A DNA stretch of 64,000 nucleotides from Ontholestes murinus (lineage: Eukaryota; Arthropoda; Insecta; Coleoptera; Staphylinidae), in contig OZ018388.1 in the NCBI GenBank assembly GCA_963969525.1, positions 35,961,107 to 36,025,106 on the forward strand. Direction: 5' to 3'. Under the pieces are notes generated by a model that made no database searches, was not told the origin of the DNA, and worked only from the letters and a program-made list of their open reading frames with translations. The position numbers and the translations under genes were made by a program. Below are positions 22,151-33,889 of the stretch, one piece after another (the first letter of the stretch is position 1; every line of letters begins with the position of its first letter).

Positions 22151-22449
22151 AATAAATTATTGTAACTACCTTTTATATATCACACATTTTTTATCTTTAT
22201 TCGTGACTATAGTTTCGACAGATTTTCTGTCATTTTCAAACTATACTTCAAGAAAAATTTTACAAACAACTGTATAAAACAATTTTACAAACAATTTAGA
22301 TGTCGTTGAACAGAGGGGTGTATAAAATACTGAAAAACGTTTTTGATTTTAGATAAAAATCTTTTTAAAAATATTTTTCTCGTGACTTATTTTAAAATAA
22401 GATTTCAATCAAATTTTAACATAAGATTATTTTCTTATTTGCAATGGTT

Positions 22450-22684
22450 TAAAATTTAGGGCTTAAACTAGAGTTTCCAGGCAATAATTGGAAGTTGAAA
22501 GCATTTTTGGAGAATTTTTCAGATAGGTATCGAAGGCATTCTTTAATGAGGCTAACTAAAGTGCTAGTTACTTTCCGGTGTTTACTATTTTAATCTTTGT
22601 TTTGTATTGTATTACTCCGTATATATGTATGTAATTGTATTTATATTGTATATATGTTTTTGAATGGCATGTCCGTTAAATAAA

Positions 22685-22729
<45 letters not shown>

Positions 22730-22735
22730 AGTGGT
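22450..22735 (+). mobile_element. 3'-terminal non-LTR fragment with (ATT)n tail
   Basis: A short frame (NNWKLKAFLENFSDRYRR) leads into an AT-rich 3' UTR and GAATGGCATGTCCGTTAAAT followed by (ATT)n at 22685-22727. The ATGG..ATGTCCGT block before the simple repeat recalls the 3' ends at 13.1 and 53.3 kb. The coding assignment is weak, but the tail is clear. Confidence 0.45.
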
Positions 22736-22819
22736 ATCATAGCGGAGCATATATGAGGCTAGGATGATAAGTGGAAGAGAAGTTGATCGACGGAGAAGAA
22801 AATCAAATTGGTATTTGAG

Positions 22820-25050
22820 GATGTGTAAATTAAATACCCTAAAATTAGTCTTAAATAAATTAAAAATTGCGGGACTCAAAATGAGTCAAAATAACTGTAA
22901 ATTTTTCCAGGAAAAAATATCATATTTAGGTCATGATATTGATAAACATTGTCTCTATACCAGTACGGATAAAACAAATGATATATTAGAGATGTAACGG
23001 AACTGAAATCCTTTTAGGTTTGATAAATTACTATGCAAAGTTCATTAAGAATGCTAGTACAATATTGAATCCGTTGTATTCTTTATTAAAAAAAGTTCCG
23101 AATGGAAATGGACAAAATCATATGATCAATCTTTTAACGAAATAAAAAAAATATTAACATCACCGAAGGTATTAGCACATTATAATTCATCATCTTGCAT
23201 TACGATGCGTGCTCTTATGGGGTAGGTGCAGTAATTTCGCATACCTTCGCTGATGGATCAAGTAAACCCATAGGGTTTGCTTCACGCACGCTTTGGGCTA
23301 TAATTTTAAAATAAGAAAATTTAATCATTAATTATACGTATACGGTAAACCCTTTACAAGTCATCGTCCGTTATTAGCATTATTTGGCAACAAAAAGGAC
23401 ATACCAACGTTGACAGCAAACAGGTTGCAGAGATGGCCAATTATATTGGCTGCGTGTAATTATGATATTAAATATGTTCGCTCAGTTCAAAATTATGCAG
23501 ACGCATTATCGATTACGATTACCTCTTGCTAGTAGTAGTACCAGAAATGAGGATAACGATCAGATTCACTATATAAATGAGATATTGCCAATTTCATACA
23601 AAGAAATTGCCAATGAAATCTTAAATCAAATTTATAGGTTTTGTTTACATGATTAGCCAAACTATGTACAAGTAATGAAATGAAACCGTATTTCGGTAGA
23701 AGGGAACAGTTACATATTGGACACGGATGTCTCTTGTGGGGTTATCGGATTATTATTCCACAAAAATTCAGAGAATTCGTTTTGAATGATTTACATTCGT
23801 CCAATTTAGGGATGAAGTCTATCGCCAGATCATTTTTTTTAGTGGCCGTCAATGGATGAAAACATTGCAATTGTATGTAATAAATTGGGTGATATTCGAG
23901 TTCGAGTAATGTATTTATAGCAAATCTAGAAAAAAATGTCGTACATCCATGGACAGTTCCTACCAAATCATGGTCTAGAATCCACATAGATTTTTAGGGT
24001 CAATATTTAATAATAAATATTTAATAGCAATTGATTCATTTACCAAATGGGTAGAAGTATTTAAGATATTGAATTGACGAGGCGGATACATGATGAAACT
24101 CCATAACAAATTGAAATAAAACAACACAGTTGGGAGGGTTTCACATTTATTGTTGAACACTGCAACATGTTTCGCCACACAGTGGCTTCATCAGGCAGAT
24201 GAATAATGATTATTCATCTGCCTGATGAAGCCACTGTGTGGCGAAACATGTTGCAGTGTTCAACAATAAATGTGAAACCCTCCCAACTGGGTTGTTTTAT
24301 TTCAAGAAGTATTTAAACTAAAAATGACTACCACATAAGCTGTTAAATAAATTGCCACTTCACTTTTTTCATGACTAGGGTTACAAGATATAGTTATCAG
24401 TAATAATGATCCACCCTTCAATTCAAATGTGTTTGAAAATTATTTAGAGATAAATTGTATAGTAATCAAACACTCTCCGCCATATCAACCAGCAAGCAAT
24501 GGTGCAGCCGAGGTTACGGTTAAAATGATCAAATACGTATTTAGTAAATGAAAATTTAGATTGTGCCCTTAATAAATGTTTATTTGACTACCGGGTAGTA
24601 GTACATTGTAACACAGGGGTGAATCCAGCAAAATTATTATCCGGAAGGGAACTTAAAACGAGATTTCATCTCTTAAGATCAGAAAATTTTTAGAAACGAA
24701 TAATAACAAGTTTACACAAAATTTCATACAGAATCTAATTTTTTAGTTATTCAAAGAGTTTTCTTCGGAAATTTTAAGTTCCCTGCAGAAATTGCATGGC
24801 AGAACGGGGAGATTGAAAAGGCAAATGGGCATGTGACGTATGAAGGGAATCTTGACAATAAAATTCTAAAAAGACATTCCAATCACATTTTTAAGAGGAA
24901 ACCTTTACTAGTACACGTCGAAGTATCTTAGAAAGTGTTAGTCGTTGAAACAAGTAGGAATAATAGTAATAATAGTAATAAGGCAGATTCATCATCAGCG
25001 GAATCGGTTTTGGACCACGATACAATTTGCGTCCGCGTAACAAATAATGT
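22820..25050 (+). pseudogene. Ty3/gypsy pol remnant (RT-RNase H-integrase)
   Basis: Domains are read in order. The RT C-terminus is LKIAGLKMSQNNCKFFQE then ISYLGHDIDKHCLYTS. Next are GLINYYAKFIKNASTILN and the RNase H block YDACSYGVGAVISHTFADG with IGFASRTL. The integrase zinc-binding region reads RIIIPQKFREFVLNDLHS. The integrase core reads RIHIDF, YLIAIDSFTKWVEVF, NNDPPFNSNVFENYLE and SPPYQPASNGAAEVTVKM, retaining D, D and E. Then come DYRVVVHCNTGVNPAKLLSG and a C-terminal YNLRPRNK near 25040. Stops and shifts are frequent. No protease, gag, env or LTRs were identified. A palindromic insertion interrupts the integrase at 24065-24304. Confidence 0.85.
24065..24304. mobile_element. Palindromic insertion P1, 12-bp target duplication
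   Basis: Direct repeats AGAAGTATTTAA at 24053-24064 and 24305-24316 flank 240 bp that interrupt the gypsy integrase. Removing the insert and one repeat joins WVEVF to KLKMTTT in frame. The insert is 47 bp of unrelated sequence, then a palindrome with 96-bp arms (24112-24207 and 24209-24304) around a single central G. The right arm ends exactly at the duplication. The right arm also holds CTGATGA...GAAAC (24222-24247), a hammerhead-like core with an extra A before stem II. Confidence 0.9.
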
Positions 25051-25199
25051 CCGAATACATAACGGTATATATGTATGTAAGGATAATAGGATAAGTGTAT
25101 TTTAAGGGCGAAAATAAAAGAGCATTCTAGGTTTAGCAGTATGTGTTACGAACCTGATCCGAGTAATTATAGATTATAACAGTTAGAAATTAGAGAAAG

Positions 25200-25700
25200 G
25201 ATTTTGTTTTTGAGAAGAAATTCATAGATTTTTCCAATAACAGGAAGGAGTGTAATGAGACAATAGCTGGATATTAAAGTATAGGGTTGGTCACGTTTGG
25301 GGATACAAATCATAATTCCCATTTTCCACAATTCTGGGAAGTATTGTTTTTTGTAAAGGAAGTTAATATTATTAAGAATGTGGCCGTGTATATGGAATGG
25401 AAAGAATTTGAGGATGTATCTATGTATATGATCATGTACAATCGCTGTACTTTTTTCTTTCTTTAAAACATCAAAGTATTCGTCATGTGTAAAAATGTCC
25501 GTCGGTTCTGAATCGTCATTATTTTCGAAATATTTAGCGTATTTTGAAAATTTTTCTAGTCAAAGTTTGGAGCTTACGTCATTAAATAAGTCTTATTAAA
25601 ATTTTTGGCAAATTTTTGTGCAATTCTCTGTAAATAGTCTGTCTTTTTAAATTTGCCGAGTTTGTTGATAACGACTAGAATTGTTTTATTTACAAGCAGA
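25200..25700 (-). pseudogene. RT fragment NL11
   Basis: The minus strand reads KTDYLQRIAQKFAKNF near 25640, HILNNINFLYKKQ, FPELWKMGIMICIPKR and ISSYCLITLLPVIGK near 25220. These are pre-palm RT motifs (FPxxWK, and a decayed YRPISLLPVIGK). Palm and thumb are absent. It abuts the oppositely oriented NL12. Confidence 0.7.
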
Positions 25701-27440
25701 AATAGAGAGTGACCACCACTTACTAAGAATAGACATGAAATGGAGAGATAAACAAAGACCTGACAAAAGAAGAAAAAGTTAAAATGAAGATAAGAGTGCT
25801 TAAACTAAAGGAAGCACAAATACAAGAAAAATAGCATACAGGGGAATGAGAGACATTCAAAATAATTATACCAGAAGCAGCGAAGGAGTGCTGCGGAACA
25901 ACAAAAATAGGAAACTATTTTATAAAACAATAAAGCAACTCAAACAGAAAAAAGAACACAACATGATGAACATTAAAGACAAGTACGGAAACATAATCAC
26001 AAACGAAGACAAAATTATGGAAAGATGGCGACAATACTTCGAAGATCAAACCGAATACGAAACAGAAGAGAATGAGATACATGAAATGGAAGAAGAGACA
26101 AATATGGCAACGATAGAGAAAATAAAAGAGGAAGAAGTAAAGAAAGCAATTAAAACATTAAAAAAGAGGGAACATGGGAATAATTCTTCAAATATACAAG
26201 AAATGAGATAACCGAGATGGCAGAAATTACAGAGGAATCACACTAAAAAGCATACCAAGCAAGATGCTAACAAGGATATTAGAAAAAAGGATGAGGGACC
26301 AATTATAAGAAACAATAGAGGATAATCAGGGTGGATCCAGAAGAGGGGGAAGTACTCAGGATCAGATATTTATAGTAAGACAAATAAGCGAGAAATACAC
26401 ATATGCTTCATAGATTTAAAAAATACATTTGACAGGATAAAAAAAGAGGACATATGGAAGGAACTAGAAGACAGAGGAACGAAAATGACAATGATAAACC
26501 TGTTAAAAACATGTATAGAGAAAACAAAAATATAGTGAGAATAAACAACGAAGAATCACAAATCATAAGGATTGTGGCGACCGTTACTACGTGGTAAATC
26601 ATGATAAACACTTAACTAACGCAACTAAGTGCGTTAGTTAAGTGTTTAAGAATCAAAAACATTCGAAACAAAGAAAGAGGCCAAACAAGGATGAGTGCTA
26701 AGTCCACTGCTATTTATAAAAGTACTGGATAAGGCGAAGAAAGAAGCAAAAAAAAGATGAAAACTTTAAAAATTGGATATTATAAAATGGTGATGATACA
26801 ACTAACAGAGATACTATTTGCACATGACATGGCAGAAACAGAGGAAGACCTGCAATACAATATGGAAATATTGTATAATGAATTATCCAAAATCAACATA
26901 AAAATAAACCTTGACAAAACCATGATAATAGCACAGGATGAGAAAAAGCACAAAATAAAATTACAAGGAAAGAAGATAGAACAAGGTGAATAATACAGAT
27001 ACCTAGGAACAATAATTTAGAACAACGGGAAATAGATGAAGAAATAGAGGATAAAATAGGCAAAACAGCAAAACAATTTAACATGCTAAAAAAATACGTT
27101 CTTCAACAGAAAAGAAATTACCAAAAGCACGAAAACAGAAATAGTTAAGAAAGTTATAACGTTAATATACAGTAGCGAAAAAAAGAATAAACGCGATGGA
27201 AATGGAGTTCCTCAGAACAATCGAAAATAAAACCAGAAGAGACAGGATAAGGACCGAGATATAGAGACATGATTGGAACAGCGCAGTAAGAGATGATGCA
27301 CAAAGAAAAGGGAAGAACTACAGAAATTAACAAAGGATAGAAAAAAAACGGATCTATTGGAAAGAAGGATAATAAATATAAATGTAAATGTATGTAACGC
27401 CCTAGACCAAACGGTAAAAGGGCAAATGATTAAATGATTA
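25690..27440 (+). mobile_element. RTE-like non-LTR retrotransposon NL12
   Basis: The plus strand begins AEIESDHHLLRIDMKWR, the end of an endonuclease with its SDH box. An open stretch at 25846-26211 contains MERWRQYFED and IKEEEVKKAIKTLKKR. Then come NYRGITLKSIPSKMLTR, DNQGGSRRGGSTQDQIF, IDLKNTFDRIKKEDIWKEL and, after an insertion, FAHDMAETEEDLQYNM (active site FAHD in place of YADD), LSKINIKINLDKTMI and YRYLGTII. The 3' end shows AAATGATTAAATGATTAAAT near 27425, the short-repeat tail expected for this group. Stops and the Asp-to-His change mark it as dead. Confidence 0.85.
26563..26647. mobile_element. Palindromic insertion P2, 12-bp target duplication
   Basis: Direct repeats AAGAATCACAAA (26551-26562) and AAGAATCAAAAA (26648-26659) differ at one base and flank 85 bp inside the RT of NL12. 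Excision of insert plus one repeat joins INNEES directly to KTFETKKE in frame, as expected just before the RT GVRQG region. The insert is 43 bp of unrelated sequence followed by a palindrome with perfect 18-bp arms (26606-26623, 26630-26647) and loop ACTAAG. The right arm ends exactly at the duplication. Confidence 0.85.
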
Positions 27441-27779
27441 AATAAATAATGGTTTTATTATAACACATTTTAAAATTATTTGTAAAGTTTTCAGCATTAT
27501 TAAAAAAATAATAATAATTCAATTGCTTTTGTATGCATATTTTAGACAAAAAATATTTTTTAAAATATATTTTCATATTTTATTTCAAAACAGTAAATAA
27601 TGAAAGAGATAAATAAAAGGAATAATCTATAATAATTACTTTTTTCATACGAATTAATTTCAAAGTGTCAAAATGCAGTTTTAAAGTGGTCAAAAGTTGA
27701 TATTTAATTCTAAATTTTGTCGAATGATTTCTATAAGTTGTTAAGTGCATCTGTGTTAAATTAGTTTTTGATTTTAATT

Positions 27780-28140
27780 TCGGTGTAATTTTCACTCCAG
27801 TGCTCAACTCTGTAAATACCATACAAATTTGCATCCACGCCGTTGATGCAAATTTGTTCGACCTAGACGGACGATATCTGCGCTGCAAAGAAATTCGATT
27901 CTCCACAAAAAAGTATCGTATTTACAATTACCATCTATTGCTATATATTGTTGTTCACCGCTATCCCTGTGTATCATATATAAAACCTATCCGTTGCCCT
28001 CTTGTTTGTTTAAAAGTCGTCATAATAGGCACTGTGACGAGAAGCGAGTGATCCCTGTCTATTAGTTCCTATATCCTACATTTACATTATTGTCTTTTTT
28101 ATCATATATATTTGCAATATTTATTACCTTACTTCTAATA
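27780..28140 (+). other. Probable 5' UTR of non-LTR element NL13
   Basis: GC content is modestly higher than its surroundings and there is no open frame consistent with a gene. It directly precedes the ORF1 start at 28141. It contains a small inverted repeat, CAAATTTGCATC / GATGCAAATTTG, near 27826-27858. The exact 5' end of the element is not visible. Confidence 0.4.
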
Positions 28141-28885
28141 ATGCCTGGAAATAATGTGTGTGTCGGCGTTTGCAATAATACTGTTAATAAATTGACAACT
28201 TGTGATAAATGCTTAAAATACTGCCACCCGGGATGTTTATCAAAGCACAATTGTTTGCAAAATAATTCACAATCAGAGGCTATAAAGACATTATCTGTTG
28301 TAATTAAAGAGTTACAAGCCACGGTAACTTCCATGTCAAATGAATTGAAAGAGGTTAAATCATTTTTTGATGAAGGAAACAGCTCCGTGAAGAAAATATC
28401 AATTTTAAAAATACGATTGCAACTTTAAATCAGCGTGTTGAAATTTTAGAAAAAACACAAAATTCTAACAATCCCCTCTCTGATTTATCAACTTTAATGA
28501 ATGAGATAAATGAACAGAAAATTCGCGAAAATAATATTATAATTTTTAATCTCTCAGAATCCACAAAAACTAATGCCGGAGAAATTTATTCAGGAGATCT
28601 TCATAATATACGTGAAAATCTGAACATAATTAAAAATAATATTGCAATTAAGAAAATAATTAGATTAGGGAAAGTCGTCAAATCGTAGATCAGTCAAGGT
28701 TACATTATTCTCCGCAACAGATGCAAATTGTATTTTAAAAAATTGCACTAAATTTAGCTCCATTAAAATAAAATCAGATGATACTCCATATCAACTTCAG
28801 TATTTACGAAACCTGCGACAAGAACTATCTTCTCGAATCGAATCAGGTGAATCAAATTTAACAATCAAATATAAACGTAATTACT
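28141..28885 (+). pseudogene. ORF1 of NL13 (zinc finger, coiled coil, RNA-binding domain)
   Basis: ATG at 28141 begins MPGNNVCVGVCNNTVNK. The same cysteine pattern as in NL3 follows: CVGVC, CDKC, CHPGC and HNC. A coiled coil (VVIKELQATVTSMSNELK) continues after a frameshift near 28420 as LNQRVEILEK. Then come RENNIIIFNLSESTKTN and KKIIRLGKVV, a stop near 28687, and in another frame SVKVTLFSATDAN, YLRNLRQELSSRIESGES and NLTIKYKRNY near 28880. The closest relative in the window is the ORF1 at 7263. Two shifts and stops inactivate it. Confidence 0.85.
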
Positions 28886-30654
28886 AAAAAAAATTCACAT
28901 TCCTCTAGGCCAGGAAACTAAAGAATTTCCGACAAGCAAACCATAGTATTAATTTTTATTATCAAAATGTGCGAGGTTTAAAATCCAAAATAAATCACTT
29001 TTATAATATGGTTGAAGCACAGAATAGCGACATAATAGCTCTGACTGAAACGTGGCTCTCGTCAGAAATAAATGATAGTGAACTATTTTCAGAAAACTAC
29101 CATGTATATGGAAATGATCGAGATACTCGTCGAGGTGGAGGTGTTTTAATAGCAGTTAGATCAGTTTTAAAGTGTCAACCTATTTATATTTGCTCCCCTG
29201 TAGCAAAAGTTGAAATTACTGGGTGTAAAATATTTAAAGATAACGTATGTTTTGAAATATTTTTTTTATATATCCCACCAGTTACACCTACAGATAATTA
29301 TCAAATATTGTTGGATTATATTGGTGAAATCATAACCTCGGAGTTCTATATTATATGCGGCGATTTAACCTCCCACATTTTAAAGTATATCTAGAAAATA
29401 ATAAAAATATGCATTCTAGCCTTAATCCTTTGATAAATTGTATTAATTTTAACTCTCTTAAAATGTTAACTATGTCACAAATTCTCTACATAGAATTCTT
29501 GACCTAGTATTTATATCCAGTAATATGAACGCACAACTTGAAAAAAGTACAAATCCTATTGTAGATGTAGACAATTATCATCCAGCATTAGACGGAAAAT
29601 TAGAATTCAAAATTGAAACCGTTAATAAATTCTCCCCAAATTCATTAGCAACTAAATACAATTTTAAACATTAACCTGTATGAAGATATCCGCAAAAGTA
29701 ACTGGTCTTTGCTTTATCAAAGTAAAACTGTTGAACATGCCTGTGATATATTTTATAAAAATCTATACAATAGCTGTAATAAATATGTGCCAAAAGTTCC
29801 TTTTAAGTATTCCACAAAATATCCAAAATGGTTTAATGAGGATATAATTAATGATCTACGTTTAAAACGTCGATATAGACGGCAATATTTTAAAAATTAG
29901 ACACCTTCAAATAAAAAACTATTAAGAGAATTAGAAGCTAAGACCAAATCTACTATAAACAAAATGTACAGCAACTATATTAATGATGCAGAACAAAACT
30001 TGCGAAAAGAACCCAAAAAACTATGGTCCTTCGTAAATAGTAAGAACAGTGCAAGCAGAATTCCTGGAATTATGAAATCAGGATCGAAAATATTGAAATG
30101 TGAGCATGAAATTGTTGATGAATTTTAGTAACTGGTTCGCACAATCAACATGTGATAATACAAATAAATTACCACTTCAGACAAAAATGAGAAATTTCAT
30201 AATTTCTGAAGAGACAGTTCTTAATAAATTGAAAAAAATAAAATCTAGGCAAATTATGGGTCCAGGCGGTATACCGGAATTTTTATTTAAGGATTCAAAC
30301 AATTTGAATTGCAAAGCCCTTAACCCACATTTTTAATTTAATATTAAGTACTGGCACATTGCCGTTAATATGGAAGCGAGCAAAAATAACACCAATTTTC
30401 AAGAAAGGAGATAAATCTGATATACATAATTATCAACTAATATCATTACTTTGCATATGTAGTAAAGTATTCGAAAGTATTATTACAATAAAACATATTC
30501 AACAATTAATATTAGGCAACATGGATTTATGAAGATCAACTCTTACAAATCTGTTTAGATTCACGCAAGAATTATACACAAATATGGAAGACCATCTTCA
30601 GACTTACCACATAAAGCTCTAGTTGCAGAACTTAGGAAAAACATTCACATTGAC

Positions 30655-30950
30655 ACAAAACGTCACGTCACATAAATATTCTCATATAATATGAGCATAA
30701 AGAAGCCAGCAATGGCTAAAATATTTTCTGTAGAGACAAAATATACTACTGGTGAGGATGCCTTCATCTAGTATTATGGGTCTGAGTGGAAGAACACCCC
30801 GTGAACTCCGCCCGCATGTCTTCTGCTCCAAATTGCTAAGTGTTTATATTATAAATTTATATAAATTATTAGAACATTTTTTTAAAGTAGACATGTAAAG
30901 CAAAATAAATAAATAAATAAAAATAAATAAATAAATAAGTATGTTATTAA
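30655..30950 (+). mobile_element. Short insertion with (AAAT)n tail inside NL13 RT
   Basis: RT reading stops after LVAELRKNIHID near 30658 and resumes with NIISVIGSY near 30955. About 295 bp between them have no RT similarity and finish in an AAAT array (30903-30937). That profile suggests a 5'-truncated LINE or a SINE inserted in the same orientation. Source family not recognised, and the target duplication is not clear. Confidence 0.55.
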
Positions 30951-31885
30951 TGACAACATTATATCTGTTATTGGCTCATATCTTAACGAACGAATTCAGT
31001 ATGTGGAACATGGAAACCACGTCTCCAAGGAATTTCTAGCTACAAGCGGTGTACCCCAAGGTTCCAACCTAAGCCCGTTGCTGTTCCTTTTGTTTATTAA
31101 TAATGTCTGTGAAATCTTTAGCTGTGATTTTTTAATGTACGCTGATGATTTAAAACTATTTAATTGCATCAAATCTACCACTGACTGTGATGTTTTACAA
31201 GAAAATTTGTACCGTTTTAATAATTGGTATTGTGAAAATGACCTTGAACTAAATGTTAAAAAATGTCCTGTTATTTCTTTTACAAATAAATTAAATAACA
31301 TTATATATAATTATAATATATATGGACAATCCATTGAGAGGTCAAAAGAAATAAAAGATTTGGATATTGTGTTTGACCACAAACTAACATTTAAACCTCA
31401 TATTGACAAAATCGTCAAGGATCGCTCAAGAATATTAGGATTTATAATTAGAACCACAATAGAATTACTTTGTATAAATCTTTAGTCTTGAGTAGGTTGG
31501 ATTGCTGTGTCTTAATTTGGCTACCATCTTCGCAGGTACTTCTTCAACAAATTGAAAATGTACAACGTAAATTTCTAAAATATTTACATTACAAAAAAAA
31601 CAGGACAGTATCCGCCGAGAGGGTATTCATATGAATATCTTTTAGATGAATTTAACACGATATCTGTGAAAAATCATCACACATATTTAAATTTGGTTAG
31701 TTTGTATAGAATAGTTCACAACGAATTTGATGATGGAATATTAACATCAGAAATAAAATATCATGTTCCTACTACACATATTCGAAATCCACGAACATTT
31801 AAATATTCACTCCTCGCACATGCCATTACACTAATTCACCATTATTAAAACTTTTAAAGTCATATCATAATATATATACTTTATA

Positions 31886-31990
31886 ACAAAACATTCTAAC
31901 ACATTCACTTTATACCGACAGAATATTGTATTCGGTGGATATTTTTGATGAGTTTAGTCGATATAAAGTGAATGTGTTAGAATGTTTTGT
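31886..31990. repeat. Local inverted duplication, 29-bp arms
   Basis: 31886-31914 is the perfect reverse complement of 31962-31990, with a 47-bp spacer. The right arm is native NL13 coding sequence (YKVNVLECF). The left arm interrupts the reading between SYHNIY and SVDIFDEF. So the left arm is an inserted inverted copy of nearby sequence, as produced by template switching. Confidence 0.85.
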
Positions 31991-31994
31991 TTCT

Positions 31995-32492
31995 GGATAA
32001 TCTGTTATTTATTGTTTATATAGTTAATGTTATTGCTAATTATTTGAATTGTCTTATTTATATCTTACCTCAGTACTTTTATATACTTTTTTTTAATCTA
32101 TGTCAGAATTTTAAGGTGTTTTTACATTTATTTTTAAGTTTTACCTTTGTAGTAATATTAATATGTTTTTCTATCTATTTTTATCTTTAGAATCATTTTA
32201 ATAGTCTTTTTAATTTTACATTTACAAGCATTTTAATTTTATATTTACAAGCATTTTAACGTGTTTTTACATTTAGTTTTTAAGTTTTATCTATACAAAT
32301 ATGTTAATGTGTTTTACGCTATTTTTAAGTTTTATTTTTACCCCAATATTACTGTGTTTTACAATTATTTTCTAGGTTTGCAAGAAATTTACCCTATTTT
32401 TAAACTGTACACTTTTTGTAGTTATCCTATGAAATTTCCATTAAAAAGTTATGTAACTTGTTGGAAATAAATATATTATTATTATTATTATT
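31995..32492 (+). other. 3' UTR and (ATT)n tail of NL13
   Basis: T-rich sequence after the ORF2 end contains an imperfect direct repeat. GTGTTTTTACATTTATTTTT near 32115 recurs as GTGTTTTTACATTTAGTTTT near 32261, about 146 bp apart. ATTTACAAGCATTTTAA also occurs twice near 32220-32260. The element ends at 32469-32491 in (ATT)n. Confidence 0.6.
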
Positions 32493-32494
32493 AA

Positions 32495-33660
32495 ATGTAT
32501 TATTTAAATTTCAATTGTTTTTCTTATTTGTATTTTTTTAAATCCTTTAGGACTTTTTTTCATATTTATATTTGTTTGTTTTCTAGGCATTTCCAATATT
32601 TTTAAACAAACTATTTTTTTCCTAAAGTTTATTATAACTGTTGAATTTAAATAAATCTATTTTTCATAAAATTCCACTATTTTAAACTTGTATTATTTCA
32701 AATGCACTTATAGCAATTTTCAATGGTTTTTCCTTCTTCTTAAATTATCTTCTTAAATTTCAACTTCATATCAACTTACCTTTTATAAAAAGCTCATACA
32801 TTTTATTTTATTAAAAATATTTAATTGTTTTGTTTAACGTTCCAACAGTTTTTCACTTATCGAATTTCAATTGGTTTTCGGTTAAATATCAGTTATATTT
32901 CTTGGTGGCCAACTGTTTTTTTTTTTTCATATGTAAATTCACTTTTTCAAAAATTACAATGTTCATTTTTCAAAAATTACAATGTTATTTTTTTTTGTTT
33001 AGAAAATGAAATCATTGAACATTTTAACTATTAATTTTGAAAAAAAAACTGACTATTTTAAACTTGTTTATACTTTCAATTCTTTTTGCAGCAAAGTTCA
33101 ATTGTTTTCCCTAAAATTTTAATCGCAATTTACTTATATTCCAAATACTAATTTTTCAACTCTTTTAGTTTAATTTTCTGATTAAATTTTATTGATTCAA
33201 ATCCTTTTTGTTAAATTTCAGCTGTTTTTAAAAATTTTGTTTTTAGAAAATTTAAATAATTAAAAACCCAATTAATTTCCAATAAATTCAAATATTCTAA
33301 TCGGTTATTTATATGCCATGTGCATTTAGAGCAAAGCCAAATTATTTTCCTTAAAATTTTAGTAACTTTTTTTAAATTCAACAATTTTTAAAATGTTTTT
33401 AATTGGTAATTTTCAATTGTTTATTTTCTAAATGTTTGCCTTTAAGCTTTTTATCAACTCATCTTTTATTAATAACTTATCCACTATTATTTTATTAAGA
33501 ATTTTTAATAGTTTTCTTTAAAGTTATTTTTGCCAATTCCAACGGTTCCTTAACTAATTTCAATTGTTATCTTTTTTGGTTAAATGTTGACTATTGTTTT
33601 TGATTGCCAAATGTTTTTTTTTATATAAAATGTCCTTTTTATAAAATTGTTTTAAGCATT
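32495..33660. repeat. Degenerate T-rich repeat array
   Basis: Long-period similarity is visible by eye. The segment 32741-32920 (TATCAACTTACCTTTTATAA through GGCCAACTGTTTTTTTTT) realigns with 33440-33620 (TATCAACTCATCTTTTATTA through TTGCCAAATGTTTTTTTTT), a spacing near 690 bp. CAATTGTTTTCCCTAAAATT near 33100 realigns with AATTATTTTCCTTAAAATT near 33340. Composition is strongly strand-biased (T over A). Short open frames here are compositional artefacts. Confidence 0.6.
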
Positions 33661-33889
33661 TTAATTTGGTTGATTGAGTTACTTGAAGATAATAATAACT
33701 TTGATTAAAACACAATTTTAATCAATGTTTTAAGCATATTTAATATTGAGAGCTATAATTTTAATTATACCACGAGTAATTACATTGCATTTTATTATAC
33801 CATAGTAAGCACTCACTACAGGTAAAAATATACTAACATTTATAAAAGAAAAAGGTTATAATGGTAACACAGTATGAACCTTATCTTTA

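Larger units (their letters stand above)
28935..31990 (+). pseudogene. ORF2 of NL13 (endonuclease-RT)
   Basis: Endonuclease motifs are INFYYQNVRGLKSKIN, LTETWLSSEINDSELF, DRDTRRGGGVLIAV, FFLYIPPVTPTDNYQ and a corrupted ICGDLTSH near 29350. The linker reads YPKWFNEDIINDLRLKRR and LWSFVNSKNS. RT follows with MGPGGIPEFLF (usual Asp of GPDG is Gly), LPLIWKRAKITPIFKKGDKS, TNLFRFTQELYTNMED and LPHKALVAELRKN. After an insertion come NIISVIGSYLNERIQYV, TSGVPQGSNLSPLLFLLF and LMYADDLKLF (31138-31149, active site intact), then thumb IKDLDIVFDHKLTFKPHI and SRLDCCVLIWLP. The C-terminus extends to VDIFDEFSRYKVNVLE. It is the most complete ORF2 in the window after the one at 44-50 kb. Confidence 0.85.

Noticed and set aside
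31987..32470. Two Phe/Leu-rich frames resembling membrane segments
   Set aside because: They lie in the T-rich 3' UTR of NL13.
32825..33034. Phe-rich plus frame resembling a membrane protein
   Set aside because: T-rich low-complexity repeat array; composition alone gives Phe/Leu/Ile runs.
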